From an uncultured Rhodospirillales bacterium (lineage in GTDB: Bacteria > Pseudomonadota > Alphaproteobacteria > Acetobacterales > Acetobacteraceae): DNA of 15,664 nucleotides. Below the pieces are notes generated by a model. That model had not been told where the DNA came from. It searched no databases and was given only the letters and a program-made list of their open reading frames with translations. Made by a program: the position numbers and the translations under genes. The stretch covers positions 1-15,664 of the forward strand of contig CAIMVB010000091.1 in assembly GCA_903844785.1 (NCBI GenBank), given 5' to 3'. This document shows, one piece after another, positions 6,401-13,272 of this stretch; position 1 is the stretch's first letter, and every line of letters begins with the position of its first letter.

Positions 6401-7321
6401 ATGCGTGCTGCCTTTATTGATGCCAATGCCTCACTCGCCGCGGTGATGCGGAAGCTCCATCGCGCCGATGATCTGCCGATGGACATTCACGAAACGCCTG
6501 ATATCAAGCCGGATGACCTACCCGGCGTGCTGCAAGGCGTGCAGATCATGATCAATGATCACACGCATTGCCCGCTTGCGGTGATCAAGAATTGCCCGGA
6601 TTTGAAACATATTGTCTTTCTGGGCACCGGCGCGCGTTCCTATATGAACCCTGAGGAATTGGATGCCGAATGTGGCGTGAAGGTGCATATCATCAAAGGC
6701 TATGGCGATACCGCGGTGGCGGAGATGGCCTTTGCGCTGATGTGGGGCGCGGCGCGTGGCTTGGGCAATATGCATCATGCTATCATGGGCGGTGGCTGGC
6801 CGCGCACGGATGGCATGCAGCTTACCGGCAAGACGATCGGGCTGATTGGCTATGGTGGCATCGCGGCCGAAATGGCGCGGCTTTGCCAAGGCATTGGCAT
6901 GCGTGTGCTGGCCTGGAATCGCAGCCCAAAAACCGCGCCCGGCGTGCATTTTGTTGAACTGGAAACGCTACTGGCCGAAAGCCATGTGGTCAGCCTGCAT
7001 CTGCTATTGAATGATGAAACGCGCGGCTTTTTGTCCCGCGCGCACATCGCGCGCATGCGCCAGGGTGCCTTACTGATCAATACCGCGCGCGGCGCTGTGT
7101 TGGATGAAGATGCTTTGGTGGATGCACTCGCCTCTGGTCATTTGGGGGGCGCGGGGCTTGATGTTTTTGTGACGGAACCGCTGCCGGCAGGCCATGCGCT
7201 GACCAAGCTTTCCAATGTGACGCTTTCAACCCATTCGGCTTTCCGCACGCCGGAGGCGACGGATAATCTGCTTGAAGCGTCACTGGAACATTGCCGGCGC
7301 ATTTTGCGCCAGGGTTATTGA
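6401..7321 (+). CDS. D-isomer-specific 2-hydroxyacid dehydrogenase
   Basis: A 306-residue NAD(P)-dependent oxidoreductase interconverting a D-2-hydroxyacid and a 2-oxoacid. Seen: the split catalytic domain with FLGTGARSYMN near residue 75, the Rossmann turn GLIGYGGIAAEMA (G150-x-G152-x-x-A155), the second strand end VLAWNRSPK, then NTARGAVLDEDAL with catalytic Arg230, DVFVTEPLP with Glu259 and STHSAFRTPEA with His278: the complete R-E-H triad. The strand end carries Asn-Arg-Ser instead of the acidic residue typical for NAD, which points to NADP preference. ATG 6401 is preferred because AAAGGG lies 7 bases upstream; an in-frame ATG at 6386 would add five residues. Follows the racemase gene in one likely operon, and ends 7 bases from the convergent dioxygenase gene. 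Substrate unknown. Confidence 0.92.
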   Translation: MRAAFIDANASLAAVMRKLHRADDLPMDIHETPDIKPDDLPGVLQGVQIMINDHTHCPLAVIKNCPDLKHIVFLGTGARSYMNPEELDAECGVKVHIIKGYGDTAVAEMAFALMWGAARGLGNMHHAIMGGGWPRTDGMQLTGKTIGLIGYGGIAAEMARLCQGIGMRVLAWNRSPKTAPGVHFVELETLLAESHVVSLHLLLNDETRGFLSRAHIARMRQGALLINTARGAVLDEDALVDALASGHLGGAGLDVFVTEPLPAGHALTKLSNVTLSTHSAFRTPEATDNLLEASLEHCRRILRQGY

Positions 7322-7328
7322 TCCTATC

Positions 7329-8216
7329 TCACGCCGCCTGCGCTAAGGTTGGCGCGTAATCGGCGACTGTTGTCCGATGCAGATCGCGCGGCTTATCCGC
7401 CGGGTAGCGCCGCGCCCTGTGCATGGTCACGCGATTATCCCACATCACCAGATCATGCGCGCGCCAGACATGAGCATGGACGAATTCGCGTTGCGTGGCG
7501 TGTTCCGTAAGGTCACGCAGCATGGCGCGGGCTTCTGGCACGGGCCAGCCATGAATCTGCCCGGCATGGGCTGAAAGAAACAGCGAAAGCCGCCCGGTCT
7601 TCGGATGGCGCCGCACCAGGCGCTGCGGTACCGGCGCCCATCTATGGCGTTCTTCTTCTGTAAAATCGGTAAAGCCCAGAGTGCCGCGTGAGAAAATCTG
7701 GCTGTGATCCGTGATCAGGTCATGGATTTCCGTCTTCAGCGTCGGGTCCAGTGCATCCCAAGCCGCGCGCATGTCGGCGAATTCCGTATTGCCACCCTCA
7801 CCCGGAATGACGCGCGCCGAGAGCAGGGAATATTTCGCCGGTGTCGCCTTAAAGGATGAATCGCTATGCCACAGCATATTCCCCAGGCTGAACAGCCGTC
7901 GCCGATCATCGCGCGCCAATACATTGGAATTTTTATCAAGGTTGGAGATGTCATTCACCTCCATCGCAAGCCGCCGATCAGCAACCTTGGCGATATCGCC
8001 GGTGGCGGTCTCAAGCGGGCCGAAGTTGCGGCTGAAGGCCAATTGCTGTTCGTCATTGATGTCCTGGCCGTGGAACACCAGCACGCCATACTGATCCATG
8101 CCTGCATCAATGGCGGCGGCATCCGCGGCGCTGACGGGTTGGCGTAAATCAATGCCGGCAACCACGCCGACGAAATCAGGCCGCGCTGGATTGGCGGGGG
8201 TGATTGTTATGCTCAT
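7329..8216 (-). CDS. TauD/TfdA-type Fe(II)/2-oxoglutarate dioxygenase
   Basis: A 295-residue oxygenase that would couple 2-oxoglutarate decarboxylation to hydroxylation of a small acid; taurine, 2,4-D or alkylsulfate are known substrates of relatives, but none can be assigned here. Seen: GVVAGIDLRQPVS N-terminal strand, GVLVFHGQDI, FSRNFGPLE, the iron facial triad His117-Ser-Asp119 (LWHSDSSF) and His266 (TMHRARR), GGNTEFADMR with Thr144, VMWDNRVTMH and Arg281 (LHRTTVADY), the 2-oxoglutarate carboxylate anchor. Normal family length. ATG 8216 is chosen over an in-frame upstream extension because of a near-perfect AGGAGG (8222-8227) with five-base spacing. A possible promoter reads TTCAAA (8280-8285), 16 bases, TATGCT (8258-8263). 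Convergent with the dehydrogenase gene and divergent from recX. Confidence 0.92.
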   Translation of the reverse strand: MSITITPANPARPDFVGVVAGIDLRQPVSAADAAAIDAGMDQYGVLVFHGQDINDEQQLAFSRNFGPLETATGDIAKVADRRLAMEVNDISNLDKNSNVLARDDRRRLFSLGNMLWHSDSSFKATPAKYSLLSARVIPGEGGNTEFADMRAAWDALDPTLKTEIHDLITDHSQIFSRGTLGFTDFTEEERHRWAPVPQRLVRRHPKTGRLSLFLSAHAGQIHGWPVPEARAMLRDLTEHATQREFVHAHVWRAHDLVMWDNRVTMHRARRYPADKPRDLHRTTVADYAPTLAQAA

Positions 8217-8257
8217 TATTTCCTCCTGCGGGCGTGCTGAAGGCGCCCTTTCGGGGA

Positions 8258-8285
8258 AGCATAGCGCGGAAATCGCCACTTTGAA
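8258..8285 (-). promoter_or_regulatory. Putative promoter for the dioxygenase gene in the divergent intergenic region
   Basis: On the minus strand, TTCAAA and TATGCT, each 4 of 6 against consensus, lie 16 bases apart and about 42 bases before the dioxygenase ATG. The 110-base divergent gap (8217-8326) must also hold any recX promoter, for which no good match was seen. Confidence 0.2.
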
Positions 8286-8326
8286 GCGGTTTGTGCGGCA
8301 CGGTCCGTTTATGCCAGAAGGCATTC

Positions 8327-8929
8327 ATGTCTGACGCGCCGAAACGCCCCCGCCGCCCCGCCGGCCCGCCGCCCAATGCGGCGCGGCTGCGTGAAGCGGC
8401 GCTGGCCCATCTGGCCCGCTTCGCCGCGACCGAGGCGGGCTTGCGGCGCGTGTTGGAACGGCGCATCGCCCGCTGGGCCCGTGCTGCGGAGGCTGAGGGC
8501 CAGGCGCGCGAGGCCATCGCCGCCAGCACCGCCGCCCTGAACACCGAAATCGCCACCATCGCCAAAAGCCTGGTTGCCGCCGGGGCGGTGAATGATGCGG
8601 CCTTTGCCGAAAGCCGCGCGCGGCGGCTGGCACGATCCGGCCATTCCCGCCGGGCCATTTCGGCGCATCTGGCGGCCAAGGGCATTGAGGCTGGGGTCGC
8701 TGCCGCTGCCCTGCCGGATGGGGAGGAGGCCGAGCTTCTGGCTGCACTCGCCTTTTGTCGCCGCCGCCGCCTTGGCCCCTTTGCGCGCGTGGCACCTGAT
8801 GCGCCGGCGCGGATGAAGGCTTTGGCTGCGCTGGCGCGTGGCGGCTTCGCTCAGGGGATCGCAAGGCGCGCCCTGGCGATGGACCCAGCCGAAGCCGAAG
8901 ATAGGCTGCTGACGGGTCGCCAGTCGTGA
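8327..8929 (+). CDS. recX: Regulatory protein RecX
   Basis: A 200-residue protein of the RecX family, which binds RecA filaments and tunes their activity. Seen: a basic, proline-rich N-terminus, then three-helix RecX-type repeats: LREAALAHLARFAATEAGLR with RRVLERRIARWAR, followed by LVAAGAVNDAAFAESRARRL and ARSGHSRRAISAHLAAKGIE, which carry the family's D-x-x-[FY]-A-x-x-x-x-R-x-[LR] and R-x-I-x-x-x-L-x-x-K-G patterns, and a last alanine-rich repeat ending RRALAMDPAEAEDRL. ATG 8327 is chosen because AGAAGG lies 6 bases upstream; an in-frame start at 8291 is possible but unsupported. No recA lies in the window. Its stop overlaps the azlC start in GTGA, an unusual partner for recX. Confidence 0.83.
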   Translation: MSDAPKRPRRPAGPPPNAARLREAALAHLARFAATEAGLRRVLERRIARWARAAEAEGQAREAIAASTAALNTEIATIAKSLVAAGAVNDAAFAESRARRLARSGHSRRAISAHLAAKGIEAGVAAAALPDGEEAELLAALAFCRRRRLGPFARVAPDAPARMKALAALARGGFAQGIARRALAMDPAEAEDRLLTGRQS

Positions 8930-9642
8930 CAGAGGAAATCAAGGGCCCGGTAGTCTTTACCCGCCATGGCGTGGCGCGCGGCATTCGTACCGCCCTGCCG
9001 CTGGTGATCGGCACCTTTCCTTTTGGTTTGGTGGTCGGCGTGATTTCTGACCAAAAGGGGCTCTCCTGGCTGGAAACCTTGTTGATGTCGGCGCTGGTAT
9101 TTGCCGGGTCTTCGCAATTATTGGCGCTCGAGCTTTGGTCGGAACCCGCCCCCATTCTGGCGGCGATCATTGCCGCGATTGTGGTGAATATCCGCATGGC
9201 GCCAATGGGCGCGGCCTTGGCGCCCTGGCTGGATAAGCTGCGCGGCGTGAAACTGTGGGGCAGCATGGCCTTCATGGTGGATCATGCCTTCGCGCTTTCC
9301 GCCGCGGAACAAAGGCGCGGCGGGCGGGATGCGGGCTATCTGCTCGGCATTGGTGTTACGCTTTGGTGCTTTTGGAATATTTCCGTGATCTTGGGACATA
9401 TATTGGGCTCCACGGTGCGACTGCCGGCGGGGCATCCGCTTTATTTCGCAGCCATCGCCACCTTTGTCGCGATATTGGTGCCGCTCTGGCGCGGTGTGCG
9501 CCGTGATTTCTGGCCCTGGCTGCTGGCCGGCGTGCTGGCCGTGCTGGCCTGGAAGGCGGGGCTTGGCCCACCCTGGCCGCTGCTGATTGGCGCCTTTGCC
9601 GGTGCCGCGCTGGGTGCCTGGTTGGAGCTACGCCGCGAATGA
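8926..9642 (+). CDS. azlC: AzlC family branched-chain amino acid exporter, large subunit
   Basis: A 238-residue membrane protein of the AzlC/YgaZ family, which with a small AzlD partner exports branched-chain amino acids and analogues. Seen: RHGVARGIRTALPLVIGTFP then FGLVVGVISDQKGLSW, ALVFAGSSQLLALEL (the conserved F-A-G-S-x-Q signature), VVNIRMAPMGAALAPWL (N-x-R-x-x-x-M-x-x-A-L), FMVDHAFALSAAE, and four further hydrophobic helices ending LLIGAFAGAALGAWLELRRE. About seven membrane passes and normal length. The GTG start overlaps the recX stop by four bases and the stop overlaps the azlD start in ATGA, so translation is coupled on both sides. Confidence 0.93.
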   Translation: MTEEIKGPVVFTRHGVARGIRTALPLVIGTFPFGLVVGVISDQKGLSWLETLLMSALVFAGSSQLLALELWSEPAPILAAIIAAIVVNIRMAPMGAALAPWLDKLRGVKLWGSMAFMVDHAFALSAAEQRRGGRDAGYLLGIGVTLWCFWNISVILGHILGSTVRLPAGHPLYFAAIATFVAILVPLWRGVRRDFWPWLLAGVLAVLAWKAGLGPPWPLLIGAFAGAALGAWLELRRE

Positions 9643-9959
9643 CGCTCCGCCCCGATGTGCTGCTCGCCATCATCGGCATGGCAGTGGCAACTTACCTCTG
9701 CCGTGCTGGCGGCTATGCGTTGTTTCGCGCGCTGCGCCCGCCGCGTTATGTGGAAGTGGTCTTGCAGCATCTGCCCGGACCGATTTTCATGGCGTATGCC
9801 ATGCCGGCCTTGGCAGCGCATGGCTGGAAAGGTTGGGTGGCGGCAGTGGCGGTGGTGGCGGTGCAGTATTTCTCGCGCAGCCTGGCGGCGGCGATCCTGA
9901 TTGGGGTTGGCGCCATGGCCGGGCTCGGTGCGCTTGAAGCCTGGTTCCTTGCGCGCTGA
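9639..9959 (+). CDS. azlD: AzlD family branched-chain amino acid exporter, small subunit
   Basis: A 106-residue hydrophobic partner of AzlC. Seen: LLAIIGMAVATYLCRAGGYA, where T-Y-x-x-R is the family signature near the N-terminus, PPRYVEVVLQHLPGPIFMAY with the conserved basic loop before the second helix, a VAAVAVVAVQYFSRSLAAAI helix and a final GVGAMAGLGALEAWFLA helix. Three to four membrane passes, expected length. Overlaps azlC by four bases (ATGA), as in most azlCD pairs, and its end overlaps the probable start of the MFS gene. Confidence 0.93.
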   Translation: MTLRPDVLLAIIGMAVATYLCRAGGYALFRALRPPRYVEVVLQHLPGPIFMAYAMPALAAHGWKGWVAAVAVVAVQYFSRSLAAAILIGVGAMAGLGALEAWFLAR

Positions 9960-11358
9960 TTCGCCGCTTTCTCGCATCACGGCGCATGGCGCTGCGATTC
10001 TGATCATCATCGCGATCGGCACGCTGATTGTGCCGCTGGATACCTCAGTGAATATCGCCTTTCCGGCGATTACCGAGCGTTTCGGGCTTGGGCGCACCGG
10101 CATTCAATGGGTGGTGATCTGCTATGTGCTGACCTATGGCAGCCTGATGCTGGGCATTGGCCGGCTTGGCGATATTTTTGGCTATTTGCGCGTGTTTCGC
10201 TTAGGCCTCGCCTGGAGCATTCTGGCTTTCATCCTTTGCGCCACAGCGGAAAACTACGCCTCGCTTTTGGCAGCGCGGGTGATGCAGGGCATTGGCGCGG
10301 CCTTGGTAATTGGCTGCGGCCCCGCGCTTGCCACCAGCCATTTTTCCGAAGCGTTGCGCCCGCGTATCCTTGGATTTTACGCCTTTGGCTTTGCTGCGGG
10401 TGGCGGGCTTGGGCCGCTGATTGGCGGCGTATTGGTAGAACATTTTGGCTGGTCAGCCGTTTATTGGTATCGCGCGCCACTCGCGGCCTTTGCGCTGGGT
10501 TTGAGTGTGTTTCTGCGCGCCCCACCCCGCACCGCAATGCGCGAGAGTTTTGATCTGACTGGCGCAGTACTGATTACGGGCATGATGTGTTGCCTGCTGC
10601 TTGGTATTAATCGCGCGCCGGATGTGGCGGCGGGGAACCCTCTGGCGCTGGGCTTGGCCTTCGGGTTTCTGGTGTTGGGCTGGTGGTATGGGCGCCACGC
10701 TGCGCGCATTTCAAGGCCAGTGATCGCGCTGCGCTATTTCCGGGACGCGGATTTCCTGTTTGCCTGCATTGCAACCGCGCTGGTGAATTTCGCCTGCTTC
10801 GCTGTGCTGCTGTTCATGCCTTATCTGTTGCTGCATGGCGCGGCGCTGCCGGCGGGTTGGGGCGGCTTGGTGTTGGCGATCGGGCATTTGGCGGCGATGG
10901 CGGCTTCTCCCTTCGCCGGTGCCTTGCTGGCGCGCATCAGTGCGGCGCGCTTGGCGTTGATTGGTTCCGTGATGATCACAGGCGGGCTTTGGTTGATTGG
11001 CAGCATCGGCGCTGCCGGCGGCGCGATCCCGCTGCTAGTTGCGGCGCTGGCGCTGCAAGGCATCGGCCTTGGATTATTTCAAGTGAGCGTCACCGATTTA
11101 CTGCTGGAACGCATGCCGCGAGAGGATCGCGGTGTCGCAGGCAGCCTTTCACAAGTGTCACGCACGCTTGGCGTAGTCACAGCGGCATCCTTGTTGAGCA
11201 CCGTCTTCGCCGCGCTGGAAGCTGGGGGCGTGGCGCGCGGGCTAATGCCGATGGAGGCCTTCCGCGCCGCCTTCGGCACCATCTTCAGCTTTGGCGCAAT
11301 GCTGGTGGCGGCGTTGGTAATTGTGGGTTTTTTCGTCAACCGGCGCGGCTATCGCTGA
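9949..11358 (+). CDS. MFS transporter, DHA2-like drug/metabolite efflux family
   Basis: A secondary transporter of about 469 residues in the inner membrane, probably a proton antiporter. Seen: LIVPLDTSVNIAFPAIT in helix 1 (the L-D-x-S/T-x-V-N-x-A-x-P motif of DHA2 members), WVVICYVLTYGSLMLGIG, GRLGDIFGYLRVF (motif A), AARVMQGIGAALVIGCGPAL (motif B), AAGGGLGPLIGGVLVEHFGW (motif C) and many further helices, ending VAALVIVGFFVNRRGYR; 13-14 membrane passes are plausible. The start is doubtful: no ATG precedes the first helix. TTG 9949 gives a short polar N-terminus and an 11-base overlap with azlD; TTG 9901 or GTG 9928 are alternatives. The 3' end overlaps the convergent ABC ATPase gene by 23 bases. 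Substrate unknown; it may share export duty with AzlCD. Confidence 0.88.
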   Translation: MRADSPLSRITAHGAAILIIIAIGTLIVPLDTSVNIAFPAITERFGLGRTGIQWVVICYVLTYGSLMLGIGRLGDIFGYLRVFRLGLAWSILAFILCATAENYASLLAARVMQGIGAALVIGCGPALATSHFSEALRPRILGFYAFGFAAGGGLGPLIGGVLVEHFGWSAVYWYRAPLAAFALGLSVFLRAPPRTAMRESFDLTGAVLITGMMCCLLLGINRAPDVAAGNPLALGLAFGFLVLGWWYGRHAARISRPVIALRYFRDADFLFACIATALVNFACFAVLLFMPYLLLHGAALPAGWGGLVLAIGHLAAMAASPFAGALLARISAARLALIGSVMITGGLWLIGSIGAAGGAIPLLVAALALQGIGLGLFQVSVTDLLLERMPREDRGVAGSLSQVSRTLGVVTAASLLSTVFAALEAGGVARGLMPMEAFRAAFGTIFSFGAMLVAALVIVGFFVNRRGYR

Positions 11359-12031
11359 CAATCCGCCCATCCACCAGATGAATGCGCCGATTGGCGCGTT
11401 TGGCGAGTTCCGCATCATGCGTCACTACCAATATGGCGCGGCCTTCTTCCGCAGCCAGGCGCGCGAAAATGTCAAAGACGGCAGCGGCATTGCGCGTATC
11501 CAAATTGCCGGTCGGTTCATCGGCTAGAATAATGGCGGGATCATTAGCCAGGGCGCGCGCAATGGCGGCGCGTTGGCGCATGCCCCCCGAAAGCTGTTCC
11601 GGCAATTTCCTCGCCGCTTCGGCCATGCCCAGCGCTTCCAGCAGTTTCATCGCCTGGGTGCGCGCGGCGCTATCCTTCAAGCGGCCGAGCCTGCGGATTG
11701 GGATCAGCACATTATCTAGGGTAGAAAATTCCGGCAGCAGGAAATGGAATTGAAATACGAAGCCCAGGCGTGCCAGACGCAAGTTTGCAAGCTCTGCCGT
11801 GCTCAGGCTTGCCGTATCGCGGCCTTCCAGCAACACGCGCCCTTCGGTTGGCCGATCAAGCAGGCCAAGCAGATAGAGCAAGGATGATTTGCCGGACCCC
11901 GATGGCCCGGTAATGGCGATGAATTCGCCGCGTTCGACTTTCAGCGAAGCATCCTGCACCAGGGTGACACCTTCCGGCAGGCGCCGCGTGATATGTTGTG
12001 CTTCAAGCAAAGCGGGTGTTGCGTTATTCAT
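11336..12031 (-). CDS. ABC exporter ATP-binding protein (LolD/MacB type)
   Basis: A 231-residue ATPase that powers the permease encoded just upstream. Seen in order: Walker A TGPSGSGKSS (41-50), Q-loop FVFQFHFLLPEFS with Gln94, the LolD/MacB-like TLDNVLIPI, signature LSGGMRQRAAIARAL (147-161), Walker B IILADEPTGNLD with Glu172, and switch VTHD with His205. All catalytic elements are intact. The sequence belongs to the LolD/MacB/DevA group used for lipoprotein release or tripartite export rather than classical import. The ATG overlaps the permease stop by four bases. The 3' end runs 23 bases into the opposite-strand MFS gene. Confidence 0.95.
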   Translation of the reverse strand: MNNATPALLEAQHITRRLPEGVTLVQDASLKVERGEFIAITGPSGSGKSSLLYLLGLLDRPTEGRVLLEGRDTASLSTAELANLRLARLGFVFQFHFLLPEFSTLDNVLIPIRRLGRLKDSAARTQAMKLLEALGMAEAARKLPEQLSGGMRQRAAIARALANDPAIILADEPTGNLDTRNAAAVFDIFARLAAEEGRAILVVTHDAELAKRANRRIHLVDGRIVSDSRAG

Positions 12032-13272
12032 GCCGCGCCGCGAATGGTTTGCACCGGGTCAAGCCGCGCCGCGCGGCGTGCCGGCACCACTGCGGCGATG
12101 CTGGCCGCAAGGATTGCGAAGAAAGATGCAACAGCGAAAATCCGCCAATCATGCGCCAGAAGAAACCGGTCATTGCCCGCGGGCGTTTCGGTCTGAAAGC
12201 GTATTTGCGCTAGCCCTTCAATCATAATCTGGCCCAGCACGCAGCCAAGCACCGCGCCCAATAGCCCCGCGATCATCCCCTGCAACAGGAATAGCCATTG
12301 GATATCGCCTTCGGTGAAGCCGAGTGATTTCAGAATGGCGATGTCGCGCGTTTTCTCAAACACCACGGTTGAAATGATGTTGTAAATGCCAAAGGCCGCT
12401 ACTAGCAGAATGGCGCCGGTTACGCTATACATAATGGCATTCTGGATCACGAAAACCGTCAGCACATTGCGGTTCTGTTCTTCCCAGCTTTCGGATCTGT
12501 CGCCAAAGCGCGCTTCGATTTGCCGCGCGAGAGGTTCCGCCCCGGTCACATCATCCAGCCTCAGTAGGATTTGATTGACCACATTGGGCCGGTCTTGCAG
12601 GATTTGATTGACCTTGAGCAGCGTATAGCCCGCCTGGTTATCCAGCGTGGTGAGCCCTGTACGAAAAATCCCCACGATTTTCATTTGTAGGCTGACGCCC
12701 TTGGGGGAGACCGCGATAATGCTATCGCCCAAGACAACGCCAAGCTTCTGCGCGAGCCCGATGCCAATGATCAGCCCATTTGCGGTGCTGCGTAAATCCT
12801 CCATCCGGCCCTGGAACAAATCCTTTTCCAGATTGGAAACGCGCCGATAGCGCGCGGGTTCGATACCCGTGATGGAAACTGAAACATCGCGCGACCCATA
12901 ACGCAGCAGCGCCTGGCCGGTGAGGATGGGCGATGAAAAGACCCCCGGTATCCCTTCGAGTATCGCGATTTTCTCGGCGGCGTTGCGGATGCCACGCACA
13001 CGTTCAGTCGGCTTCACACCTGAAAGCGCCACCGCACCTTCTGGATGGGCGATTTCCACCGCCTGCGGCAGTGGCCGACGCGTTTCATCCTTCACGATGA
13101 TATGCGGCTGCACATCGATGACCTGTTCGATGAAATAGGTTTGAAACCCACGCATGAGTGAGGCGATGGCGATGAAAAACGCCACGCCCAGCGCAACCCC
13201 CATCACCGATACCAGGGTTTGCCGACGCCTGCGGGAAAGCATTCCGCGCGCCAGATCAAAAATCAGACTCAT
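12028..13272 (-). CDS. ABC exporter permease, FtsX/MacB/LolC-type
   Basis: A 414-residue permease with the four-helix MacB/LolC topology. Seen: a basic N-terminus (ARGMLSRRRRQTL), helix 1 at 19-40, a large periplasmic MacB-PCD-like domain (41-272) including LFQGRMEDL and GLAQKLGVVLGDSI, helix 2 (274-303), the cytoplasmic coupling segment VFEKTRDIAILKSLGFTEGD (304-323) that contacts the ATPase, helix 3 (326-352), helix 4 (377-396) and VPARRAARLDPVQTIRG at the end, the typical FtsX-family terminus. Length fits LolC/LolE and DevC rather than MacB, which has a fused ATPase. Coupled to both neighbours by 4-base overlaps. It may move lipids, lipoproteins or an amphiphilic metabolite; the cargo cannot be read. 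Confidence 0.94.
   Translation of the reverse strand: MSLIFDLARGMLSRRRRQTLVSVMGVALGVAFFIAIASLMRGFQTYFIEQVIDVQPHIIVKDETRRPLPQAVEIAHPEGAVALSGVKPTERVRGIRNAAEKIAILEGIPGVFSSPILTGQALLRYGSRDVSVSITGIEPARYRRVSNLEKDLFQGRMEDLRSTANGLIIGIGLAQKLGVVLGDSIIAVSPKGVSLQMKIVGIFRTGLTTLDNQAGYTLLKVNQILQDRPNVVNQILLRLDDVTGAEPLARQIEARFGDRSESWEEQNRNVLTVFVIQNAIMYSVTGAILLVAAFGIYNIISTVVFEKTRDIAILKSLGFTEGDIQWLFLLQGMIAGLLGAVLGCVLGQIMIEGLAQIRFQTETPAGNDRFLLAHDWRIFAVASFFAILAASIAAVVPARRAARLDPVQTIRGAA

Noticed and set aside
8325..9275. 316-residue minus-strand open frame opposite recX and azlC
   Set aside because: Pro/Arg-rich translation with no recognisable motif, fully antisense to two genes with clear family signatures.
10683..11381. 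232-residue plus-strand frame inside the MFS gene
   Set aside because: Overlaps the MFS gene in another frame; rich in Arg, His and Cys with no family signature.
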